Notes under the pieces: generated by a model
What the model was told of the DNA's origin: nothing
Database searches by the model: none
The model's input: only the letters and a program-made list of their open reading frames with translations
Made by a program: the position numbers and the translations under genes
Part shown: positions 1-6,071 of the stretch, in pieces
Position numbering within the stretch: position 1 is the stretch's first letter
Layout of the letters: each line of letters begins with the position of its first letter
From: an uncultured beta proteobacterium
Lineage (GTDB): Bacteria; Pseudomonadota; Gammaproteobacteria; Burkholderiales; Burkholderiaceae
Reading direction: 5' to 3'
NCBI GenBank assembly: GCA_903845455.1
Contig: CAIMXN010000259.1
Location: 1-6,296 of the forward strand
DNA: 6,296 nt

Positions 1-78
1 AAGCAGATTGGCCCAATTACGAAAGATGTCTTAGAAAAGTCTATCTATCCCATCATTGCTCAATTGAATAAGGAATAA
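1..78 (+). CDS. ccmG: CcmG/DsbE thiol:disulfide oxidoreductase, C-terminal end (partial)
   Basis: The window opens inside this gene. Twenty-five codons are visible, in frame from base 1 to a TAA stop at 76-78, and they end in IIAQLNKE. The stretch KQIGPITKDVLEK followed by a proline and a hydrophobic helix looks like the C-terminal tail of CcmG/DsbE, a membrane-anchored periplasmic thioredoxin-fold protein that reduces apocytochrome c (or CcmH) before haem ligation in System I. The active-site CXXC lies upstream of the window, so the call rests on this short tail and on ccmH following immediately, which is the usual gene order. Another thioredoxin-like protein of the TlpA/ResA type cannot be excluded from 25 residues alone. 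Confidence 0.72.
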   Translation, partial: KQIGPITKDVLEKSIYPIIAQLNKE

Positions 79-81
79 GTG

Positions 82-543
82 ATGATCAAAAAACTACTTC
101 CTTGCCTTGGTTTTTGCTTATTTATTTGTTTTGCTCATGCGGAAGAGGCTACGCCTTTAGCAGCTGATCCAGCGCTGGAGCAGCGGTTGATTTCAATCTC
201 TGAAGAAATGCGTTGCTTGGTATGTCAAAATGAATCTCTCTCAGGCTCACGTTCAGAATTGGCCCAAGATCTCCGTAGAGAAATTCGGGATCTGATTAAG
301 CAAGGTAAGACTGATGCAGAAATCAGAACCTTCATGGTTGATCGTTATGGTGATTTTATTTTGTATCGCCCGCCAGTCAAGCCTACTACTTGGCTGCTTT
401 GGATGGGGCCTTTTGTATTGATGATTGTAGGCATAGCGGCACTGTTGATGTACTTGCGCCGCCGCAACACTCAAGTGACCAGTACTACACTTTCTGATGA
501 TGAAAATAAGCGCATAGATGCACTATTGCGGGATGATAAATGA
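82..543 (+). CDS. ccmH: Cytochrome c-type biogenesis protein CcmH (CcmL/NrfF family)
   Basis: A 153-residue periplasmic, membrane-tethered thiol protein of the System I haem lyase complex. It is thought to handle the CXXCH thiols of apocytochrome c together with CcmG. Visible in order: an N-terminal signal sequence (about residues 1-20, ending AHA before EEA), the family signature RCLVCQN at 44-50 with redox cysteines C45 and C48, a conserved DRYGDFILYRPP block at 87-98, one transmembrane helix at about 103-124, and a short basic then acidic cytoplasmic tail. This is the short form, without a fused TPR domain; the TPR part is the separate next gene. A GTG at 79 directly precedes the ATG at 82. 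The ATG is preferred because the AAGGA at 70-74 then has a 7-base spacing instead of 4. It begins 3 bases after the ccmG stop, and its TGA overlaps the next start codon as ATGA, so translational coupling is likely. Confidence 0.95.
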   Translation: MIKKLLPCLGFCLFICFAHAEEATPLAADPALEQRLISISEEMRCLVCQNESLSGSRSELAQDLRREIRDLIKQGKTDAEIRTFMVDRYGDFILYRPPVKPTTWLLWMGPFVLMIVGIAALLMYLRRRNTQVTSTTLSDDENKRIDALLRDDK

Positions 544-1754
544 TTACTTTTTATATTGCAGCCTTGGTGCTGGTTTTGCTAGTTTTGGCAGCATTATTTC
601 GTCCCTTCTTTTGGAAGACTACGGTTCATCACGCTTCTCGTCAGCACTTAAATGCAGCGATCTATAAAGAAGAGCTTGCTAAGCTTGAGAAAGAACACAC
701 CGAAGGTTTAATTGACGGTGTTACTTATGAGATATCTCATGCAGAGATGCGTCAGCGCTTATTCCAAGACACCAGCGAAGATGATGGCGTGGCTGTATTG
801 GGCTCTCCTCAGAAAACCATTATTGCGCTGAGTATTTTTATTCCTGCTCTTGCTGTGGCCATGTACTTTTGGTTAGGTAGTGCGCAGCAGATTGCTGATG
901 GTGGTATTAAGCAAAAAGTAGCCCAACAAGATGTTGAGAAGATGGTGGCTGGCTTGGCCGCCAAGATGGAGCAAGACCCAAGTAATCTAAAGGGCTGGGC
1001 AATGTTAGCCCGTTCTTATAAGGTGATGGATCGACCTAAGGATGCTGAAAAAGCCTATGATCGTGCTGGCGCCTACTTAGATAGTGATGCTCAATTGCTT
1101 GCTGATTACGCAGATGTGGCAGCAAGTAATGCTAATGGTAATTTTGAGGGCAAGCCACAGGCCATTATTAATAGAGCGTTGAAGGCTGATCCAAATAATA
1201 TGATGGCGCTTTGGTTGGCAGGTACTGCTGACTATACCCGTGGCAATTACAAGGGGGCTATACAGGTTTGGGGGCGTTTGGCTAAATTATTACCAGCTGA
1301 TTCTGAAGACATAAAGATGATTCAGGGCTCTATCATAGAGGCGCGCAGTAAGGCAAATTTACCTCCTGAGCCTTTGGCAAGTCAGCCTACCTCTCCTGCT
1401 GTTGCTGTGAGTGGCAAAAATATTAGCGGGATTGTTGAACTTAATTCCGACCTTAAATCCAGAGTCAAGCCTGACTATATTGTGATGGTGATAGCCCGCG
1501 CTCCTGGGGCTCGTATGCCGGTAGCAATTATGCGAGCTAAGGCCGCTGATCTGCCATTGCGATTTGTTTTGAACGATGCACTAGCAATGACCCCGGATGC
1601 CCTCATCTCGAATTTGTATGAGGCAACGTTAGAGGTGCGGATTTCTAAATCAGGCCAGGCTAAGGCTGAACCTGGAGATTTGTATTCAGAAATTCAAACG
1701 GTGAAGGTTGGAACTGGTAATCTGAAGGTCGTTGTTGATCAAGTCAGACCGTAG
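540..1754 (+). CDS. ccmI: Cytochrome c biogenesis protein CcmI (TPR apocytochrome c chaperone)
   Basis: A 404-residue protein with the CcmI (CycH) layout. Transmembrane helix 1 is at about residues 2-24. A cytoplasmic loop with a charged helical segment follows at about 35-80 (KEELAKLEKEHTEGLIDG). Helix 2 is at about 92-113. A periplasmic TPR domain spans about 130-270, with recognisable repeat pieces such as WAMLARSYKVMDRPKDAEKA (153-172) and NYKGAIQVWGRLAKLLP (236-252). A proline-rich linker at 275-290 leads to the C-terminal beta-rich domain at about 294-402. In the family the TPR part binds the C-terminal helix of apocytochrome c and presents it to the CcmF/CcmH ligation machinery. The start codon overlaps the ccmH stop by four bases, and GGGA at 530-533 gives a ribosome binding site with 6-base spacing. 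Length and architecture are normal for a full CcmI. Confidence 0.93.
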   Translation: MITFYIAALVLVLLVLAALFRPFFWKTTVHHASRQHLNAAIYKEELAKLEKEHTEGLIDGVTYEISHAEMRQRLFQDTSEDDGVAVLGSPQKTIIALSIFIPALAVAMYFWLGSAQQIADGGIKQKVAQQDVEKMVAGLAAKMEQDPSNLKGWAMLARSYKVMDRPKDAEKAYDRAGAYLDSDAQLLADYADVAASNANGNFEGKPQAIINRALKADPNNMMALWLAGTADYTRGNYKGAIQVWGRLAKLLPADSEDIKMIQGSIIEARSKANLPPEPLASQPTSPAVAVSGKNISGIVELNSDLKSRVKPDYIVMVIARAPGARMPVAIMRAKAADLPLRFVLNDALAMTPDALISNLYEATLEVRISKSGQAKAEPGDLYSEIQTVKVGTGNLKVVVDQVRP

Positions 1755-1773
1755 TTTAGAGAGGTAATAGATC

Positions 1774-2289
1774 ATGGCTCTGGCACACACCTTAAGCCAT
1801 AAGCTGTTTTATGGGTGTGTCGCGATTGGCTTTATCCTGAGCGCATGTGTTTCTAGCAGTGCTTTTGCTCAGAGTGCTCATCAGTTTGAAGAAAAACTCA
1901 TCGGTAGATGGGTGGTAGATAGCGAATCTATGTGCACTAATCCCAAATTTAAAGGTGCTGGTGCTTACTATTTTTACGATAAGGCTGGCAAGCTGGTAAA
2001 TGAATTAAGACTACCCAGCAATCATCAAGTTCAGGTGGTGAGGCGCGGCACCTATCAGTCGATTACGGTATTTGATGAATCGAGTTTGGTGATTAAGACG
2101 CTAGCCCAATCTGAAAACCTACAAACCAAGGAAACTTATCTCACCGTCTCATTGATCCAGTTCTCAGAGGATTTCATGGTGCAATCGATCTTAGATCAGA
2201 GTATGAATGGTGTTTTCAACATCAGGGATAGCATTGTTTTGGCGACCAAACAAAAGCAATCACCTTTCCATAAATGCGACTCGGAATAG
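1774..2289 (+). CDS. Unrecognised exported protein, candidate lipoprotein with lipocalin-like GxW start
   Basis: A 171-residue protein that I cannot assign to a named family. It has a hydrophobic export signal at about residues 11-32. Two cleavage options are visible: a lipobox-like LSAC ending at C25, which would make it a lipoprotein, or signal peptidase I cleavage after AFA at 30-32. The mature part opens with KLIGRWVVDS (41-50). GxW near the start of a small beta-rich domain resembles lipocalin-like folds, but this is only suggestive. The mature region has just two cysteines, C54 and C168, far apart, so a disulfide joining the two ends of the domain is possible. The gene begins 19 bases after ccmI with GAGG at 1761-1764 and 9-base spacing, so it is probably co-transcribed with the ccm genes. 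Whether it has any part in cytochrome assembly is unknown. Confidence 0.82.
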   Translation: MALAHTLSHKLFYGCVAIGFILSACVSSSAFAQSAHQFEEKLIGRWVVDSESMCTNPKFKGAGAYYFYDKAGKLVNELRLPSNHQVQVVRRGTYQSITVFDESSLVIKTLAQSENLQTKETYLTVSLIQFSEDFMVQSILDQSMNGVFNIRDSIVLATKQKQSPFHKCDSE

Positions 2290-2426
2290 ATGAATTAAAG
2301 CAGTTATTTGACTATTTTTATCCTGCCGCTGACTTGCTAGCGTGATTCCCTTGGGATTGATTTATAAGCACTTTTTACCTCCTCTATCGAACTCAAGGTA
2401 AGCCCTAAAAAATACCAAAACCTTTC

Positions 2427-2440
2427 TTGATTTGCATCAA
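2427..2440. promoter_or_regulatory. Perfect FNR/ANR-type box upstream of the class II ribonucleotide reductase
   Basis: TTGATTTGCATCAA matches the FNR/ANR consensus TTGAT-N4-ATCAA at all ten defined positions and is a symmetric half-site pair. FNR-type regulators use an oxygen-labile Fe-S cluster and activate transcription when oxygen is low. Related regulators such as DNR share the same box, so the exact protein cannot be told from the site. It lies 143 bases before the reductase start codon, in the only intergenic gap on that side. Its centre (2433.5) is 41.5 bases before a predicted start site at 2475, the standard position for direct activation. Confidence 0.75.
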
Positions 2441-2462
2441 AACCGTTGTGAAGAACTACCTT

Positions 2463-2468
2463 CATCAT
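2463..2468 (+). promoter_or_regulatory. Candidate -10 element of the FNR-dependent promoter
   Basis: CATCAT matches the sigma-70 -10 consensus TATAAT at four of six positions. Exactly 22 bases separate it from the right edge of the FNR box, as expected when FNR occupies -48 to -35 and replaces a -35 element. The predicted start would be the A at 2475, giving a leader of 109 nucleotides before the reductase ATG. The hexamer is weak alone; the support is the spacing. Confidence 0.5.
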
Positions 2469-2583
2469 GCTCTGATGGTGGAATTTCTTATAAGTCAGAG
2501 TAAACTTTTTTTCCGCAATCAAATTAAAGCTATATCCGAATTCATCAACCAACTTTTAGAAAAATCTTTGGAGCCCGTAGCAT

Positions 2584-4971
2584 ATGTCAATCCAGCCAAT
2601 TAGCACTGATGTACTTATTGAAAAATACGCCAAAGATGGCGAGTATGAACCTGACCAAATTTTTCAACGTGTTGCTAAAGGCTTGTCAGTAGTTGAAGAC
2701 ATCGCTATTCGTGCCGATGTTGAGAAACTCTTTTTAGAGAACCTACGTAATGGCGCTATTGGCGCAGGCCGCATCATGAGTGCTGCAGGTACTGACATAC
2801 AAGCGACGCTCATTAATTGTTTTGTACAGCCGGTAGGGGATTGCATTCAAGGCTTTGATAACGATGGCTTTCCAGGAATCTATGAAGCCTTAAAGCAGGC
2901 TGCAGAGACAATGCGTCGAGGTGGTGGTGTTGGTTACGACTTCTCACGTATTCGTCCAAAAGGAGCCGAGGTTAAGGGGACAGCCTCTATTGCTTCTGGT
3001 CCTTGCAGTTATATCAATGTCTTTGATCAATCTTGCTCAACTGTGGAGAGTGCTGGCGCTAGGCGTGGTGCACAGATGGGTGTTTTGAAAATTGATCACC
3101 CAGATATTTTTGAGTTCATCACCGCCAAGAGGGTCACTGGTCGTTGGAATAACTTCAATGTTTCAGTAGGGGTGTCCAGCGCCTTCATGAAAGCAGTAGA
3201 AAGTAATCAATCATGGGAATTAATTCATAAGGCAAAGCCAGCTAAAAAGGTTATTGCTGGAGGTGCATATCAAAGAGCTGATGGACTATGGGTGTATCGG
3301 AAGGTAGACGCAAAAGAAATCTGGGAGGCAGTCATGAAGTCTGCCTATGATTTTGCAGAGCCTGGGATTTTATTTTTAGATAACATTAATCGCGATAACA
3401 ACTTAAATTATTGCGAAGAAATCTCCAGCACAAATCCGTGTGGCGAACAGCCATTACCTCCTTATGGTTGCTGTGATTTAGGTCCCGTCATCCTCCCGCG
3501 TTTTGTCAAAAACCCTTTTGGCTTTGCTGGTGAACCCAGCTTTGATTTTGAGGCATTCATCTCGGTTGTGAAGATTCAGGTGCGGATGTTAGATAACGTT
3601 TTAGATGCTACATACTGGCCCTTGCCGGAGCAGGCTGAAGAAGCCAGGATTAAGCGCCGTATTGGTGTCGGTTTTACTGGTCTTGGAGATGCTTTGGTCA
3701 TGCTGAAGTTACCCTATAACGAAGAGGGTGCTCGCATTGTGGCTGCCAAGATTGCTCGCGTAATGCGGGATGCTGCATACGAAGCCTCGATTGAATTGGC
3801 AAAAGAGAAGGGTGCTTTTCCGAGTTTGGATGTTGACAAATATTTAGGGAGCAAGAGCTTTGTTAGTCGATTAGATGACAAGCTAAAAAATGATATTCGT
3901 CAGTTTGGTATTCGTAATAGCCATTTGCTTTCGATTGCGCCAACGGGTACCGTCAGTTTGGCTTTTGCCGATAATGCTTCTAATGGTATTGAGCCTGCGT
4001 TTTCATGGGTTTATCGTCGTAAGAAGCGTGAAGCAGATGGCAGCACTACTGAGTATGCAGTAGAGGATCATGCATGGCGTATGTATCGAGATTTAGGTGG
4101 TGATGTTGATAAGCTGCCCAAGTATTTTATTTCTGCTTTGGAGATGTCGGCTACTGATCACATTGCCATGATGGAGGCTGTTCAACCCTTTATTGATACT
4201 GCTATTTCTAAAACGGTCAATGTGCCAGTGAACTATCCTTATGAAGACTTTAAGAGTCTTTATGCCCAAGCATGGCGGGCAAACTTGAAGGGTTTAGCGA
4301 CTTATCGCCCTAACAGTATTTTGGGTTCGGTATTAGATCTTGGCCCGAGTAAAGAAGATGCTGGAGAGTCTCATGATGGATGTGCTGATCCAATGAGAAT
4401 CGTGGTGGAAAGTCGCCCTAAAGGAATCCTGCCAGCGGTTGCTGAAAAAATTGAATACTGGACGCAAGAAGGGCATAAGACTTTATATCTCGTGGTCTCT
4501 TTTATTACGATTCCACTAAAGGGGGATGCAGGCGGTTCTATAGAGCGTGCCATTGAGTTCTTCATGCCAGTTGGTCAAAATGGTGAATCGCAACAATGGA
4601 TTACTTCGAGTATGCGCCTGCTATCTTTGGCTGCGCGCGGCGGCTTCTTGGAGCGTGCCTTAAGTGATATGCGCAAAGTGGCTTGGGACAGAGGTGCCGT
4701 AAGACTAGGCACCTTTGAAAAGATTGACGGCACTCGTATGCCTTTATGGCATGACTCAGAAGTGGCTGCTATTGGTTACGCCATTCAAAATATTATCGAG
4801 CGCCGCAATGGTGGTGCCACAAATGATCTTTCAGAGGCGCCTATTCGTGGAGCATCTACTCCACCCGTGATGGTGGGTAAGAAGTGCGCTGAATGTGGTG
4901 CGCATGCAGTGATCCGTAAGGATGGCTGCGACTATTGCACCCAATGTGGACACCTAGGAAGTTGTGGATAG
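2584..4971 (+). CDS. nrdJ: Adenosylcobalamin-dependent (class II) ribonucleotide reductase
   Basis: A 795-residue reductase that makes deoxyribonucleotides using a radical generated from vitamin B12 coenzyme, without oxygen or a separate radical-generating subunit. Catalytic motif NPCGEQ at 284-289 gives N284, thiyl-radical C286 and E288. The redox pair is probably C79 (INCFVQPV) with C297 (YGCCDLG), 11 residues past C286 as in other NrdJ proteins. The GGGVGYDFSRIRPKG block at 113-127 and RRGAQMGVLKIDHPDI at 160-175 are typical of the class. PTGT at 453-456 with NGIEPAF at 467-473 forms the phosphate-binding region. A TSCPD-like domain spans about 605-740. The tail carries CXXC at 768-771 and CXXCXXC at 782-788 plus C794, a zinc-ribbon-like element thought to relay reducing power from thioredoxin. 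No N-terminal ATP-cone is evident. GGAG at 2570-2573 gives a 10-base spacing. The substrate is probably diphosphates by family, but this is not proved here. Confidence 0.95.
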   Translation: MSIQPISTDVLIEKYAKDGEYEPDQIFQRVAKGLSVVEDIAIRADVEKLFLENLRNGAIGAGRIMSAAGTDIQATLINCFVQPVGDCIQGFDNDGFPGIYEALKQAAETMRRGGGVGYDFSRIRPKGAEVKGTASIASGPCSYINVFDQSCSTVESAGARRGAQMGVLKIDHPDIFEFITAKRVTGRWNNFNVSVGVSSAFMKAVESNQSWELIHKAKPAKKVIAGGAYQRADGLWVYRKVDAKEIWEAVMKSAYDFAEPGILFLDNINRDNNLNYCEEISSTNPCGEQPLPPYGCCDLGPVILPRFVKNPFGFAGEPSFDFEAFISVVKIQVRMLDNVLDATYWPLPEQAEEARIKRRIGVGFTGLGDALVMLKLPYNEEGARIVAAKIARVMRDAAYEASIELAKEKGAFPSLDVDKYLGSKSFVSRLDDKLKNDIRQFGIRNSHLLSIAPTGTVSLAFADNASNGIEPAFSWVYRRKKREADGSTTEYAVEDHAWRMYRDLGGDVDKLPKYFISALEMSATDHIAMMEAVQPFIDTAISKTVNVPVNYPYEDFKSLYAQAWRANLKGLATYRPNSILGSVLDLGPSKEDAGESHDGCADPMRIVVESRPKGILPAVAEKIEYWTQEGHKTLYLVVSFITIPLKGDAGGSIERAIEFFMPVGQNGESQQWITSSMRLLSLAARGGFLERALSDMRKVAWDRGAVRLGTFEKIDGTRMPLWHDSEVAAIGYAIQNIIERRNGGATNDLSEAPIRGASTPPVMVGKKCAECGAHAVIRKDGCDYCTQCGHLGSCG

Positions 4972-4998
4972 TTTTAGGTAATCAGCCTCTACCCACAA
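4962..4998. repeat. Inverted repeat spanning the stop codons of two convergent genes
   Basis: Arms 4962-4971 (TTGTGGATAG) and 4989-4998 (CTACCCACAA) pair at nine of ten positions as read on + (one A-C mismatch). In the - strand transcript all ten pair, counting one G-U wobble. An inner AGG/CCT pairing (4976-4978 with 4986-4988) may shorten the loop. The hairpin contains the end of the reductase, the 10-base gap and the end of the dehydrogenase. It may help to end or protect both transcripts. Neither side is followed by a T-run, so it is not a canonical intrinsic terminator. Confidence 0.4.
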
Positions 4999-5743
4999 AA
5001 GGCATATTCGTGGCCATGATGGTCATGGATAGGATGTTGCTCTCCAAAGGCAGTTGGGCCATGTGCAGGACTGCCTCGCCCACATGATCTACATCCATAC
5101 GGGGCTCTACTTTAATGGAGAGATCAGCCTGAATGATACCGGCAGCCATGCGTTCAGTCATTTCAGTTGCAGCATTACCAATGTCGATTTGGCCACAAGC
5201 AATATTGAAGGCGCGCCCATCCAAAGCGATAGTTTTAGTGAGTCCACTAATGGCATGTTTGGTTGCGGTATAGGGAGCTGACATCGGTCGTGGGGTGTGA
5301 GCAGAGATCGAACCATTATTAATAATTCTGCCGCCTTGAGGGGATTGGGCTTTCATCATACGAATAGCTTCTTGTGAACAGAGGAAGGCCCCGCATAGAT
5401 TAGCGTTCACGACATTCATCCATTGTTCGTAACTTAAATCTTCCATTGGGATAGCTGGAGCACCCATTCCAGCATTATTAAAAAGAACATCAATACGACC
5501 AAAGTTTTTTTTGATTTCCGAGAACAGGAATTTAACTTGCTCTGGCTTCCCCACATCACAAGCAACTGCAAGGCAACTTTCTGAGTTTCCACCAATATCA
5601 ATGAGCGCTTTTTGCAGTTTTTCTAGATTCCGGCCAGTAAGAACCACCTGGTAGCCAGCTTTTAGTAGTGCTTTGGCAGCAGCTTTGCCGATTCCAGCGC
5701 CAGCACCTGTGACTAGGGCAACTTTCTTTTGTGTTTGGCTCAT
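4982..5743 (-). CDS. SDR-family NAD(P)-dependent oxidoreductase (classical short-chain dehydrogenase)
   Basis: A 253-residue Rossmann-fold oxidoreductase, the normal length for a classical SDR. Cofactor-binding TGAGAGIG is at 12-19, and the acidic residue D63 in CDV sits after the third strand. NNAG is at 89-92. The catalytic tetrad is complete: N115 (NLCG), S145 (NGSIS), Y158 and K162 (YTATK). Arginine R38 after the second strand (TGRN) leans towards NADP(H), by analogy with other SDRs. The usual PG after the active site is replaced by CGQIDIGNAATEM (183-195), and the protein ends in MPFVGRG. The substrate cannot be read from the sequence; automatic labels such as 3-oxoacyl-ACP reductase would be over-precise. 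GAGAAAG just upstream of the ATG (5746-5752 on the complement) serves as ribosome binding site. It converges on the reductase gene with only 10 bases between stop codons. Confidence 0.93.
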   Translation of the reverse strand: MSQTQKKVALVTGAGAGIGKAAAKALLKAGYQVVLTGRNLEKLQKALIDIGGNSESCLAVACDVGKPEQVKFLFSEIKKNFGRIDVLFNNAGMGAPAIPMEDLSYEQWMNVVNANLCGAFLCSQEAIRMMKAQSPQGGRIINNGSISAHTPRPMSAPYTATKHAISGLTKTIALDGRAFNIACGQIDIGNAATEMTERMAAGIIQADLSIKVEPRMDVDHVGEAVLHMAQLPLESNILSMTIMATNMPFVGRG

Positions 5744-5796
5744 TACTTTCTCGATGGTTGTCTGAAAAATGACATCTTATCTCGAATTATTTGGCC

Positions 5797-5808
5797 AGAA
5801 TGCATTCT
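5797..5808. promoter_or_regulatory. Perfect 12-base palindrome, possible operator
   Basis: AGAATGCATTCT is a perfect palindrome 53 bases upstream of the - strand dehydrogenase start, in the gap shared with the + strand genes. On + it overlaps the spacer between a -35-like TTGGCC (5791-5796) and a -10-like TATTTT (5815-5820). A repressor or activator dimer could bind here, but no regulator is nearby and I do not recognise the motif. A 12-base palindrome could also arise by chance. Confidence 0.25.
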
Positions 5809-5860
5809 TTTGTTTATTTTGGCGGTCGGAGCATAATGCAAAAAAGAAAAAGAGATTTTT

Positions 5861-6049
5861 ATGAATTTCCTACGCAAGTAACTCCATAACCCGATAGCTA
5901 TTGGTTTAGCGATCCTACTGTTCATTGCGGCGGTTTTTGGTGTGATCTAGATTTTTATGCCACCACCTCCAAAAACCAGTGAAATGGCTACAGGTTTTCT
6001 TATAGGCCCATATTGGGGATACGCGCAGAAGGTTAGTGCAATACGGTGA
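5861..6049 (+). pseudogene. Decayed N-terminal remnant of a TAXI-family TRAP transporter solute-binding protein
   Basis: One continuous + frame from ATG 5861 reads MNFLRK, stop (TAA 5879-5881), LHNPIAIGLAILLFIAAVFGVI, stop (TAG 5948-5950), then IFMPPPPKTSEMATG... to ...AQKVSAIR and TGA at 6047-6049. Joined across the stops it is a basic N-terminus, one hydrophobic anchor, a proline-rich hinge, a beta strand ending in ATG, and a GxYxxxA-like helix. That is the N-terminal layout of membrane-anchored TAXI solute-binding proteins, which deliver small organic acids or similar solutes to TRAP transporters. An intact protein would be over 300 residues, so the rest is missing. The following gene is an unrelated binding protein family. 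The TAXI assignment is by eye from a short stretch; the broken frame itself is directly visible. Confidence 0.6.
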
Positions 6050-6071
6050 GTATTAATAAAGAGAGGGTTAT

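Noticed and set aside
2470..2512. CTCTGA (2470-2475) and TCAGAG (2495-2500) followed by seven Ts (2506-2512), resembling a terminator or attenuator.
   Set aside because: The stem is only 6 base pairs with a 19-base loop, the T-run starts 5 bases after the stem, and the left arm would lie at or before the predicted start site. It is too weak to call.
2531..2545. CTATAT-containing stretch near the reductase start as an NrdR box.
   Set aside because: NrdR sites normally come as a spaced pair of longer palindromes; only a fragment of one is seen.
2475..2583. Possible cobalamin riboswitch in the leader of the B12-dependent reductase.
   Set aside because: The predicted leader is only about 109 bases, and I see no B12-box-like conserved core. 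Regulation by B12 would need other evidence.
5054..5281. Open frame of 75 codons on the + strand inside the dehydrogenase.
   Set aside because: It is antisense to the catalytic and C-terminal part of a convincing SDR, so it is a coding shadow.
5743..5925. Open frame of 60 codons on the - strand upstream of the dehydrogenase.
   Set aside because: Its sequence is basic and low in protein-like features, it overlaps the TAXI remnant antisense, and it has no recognisable motif.
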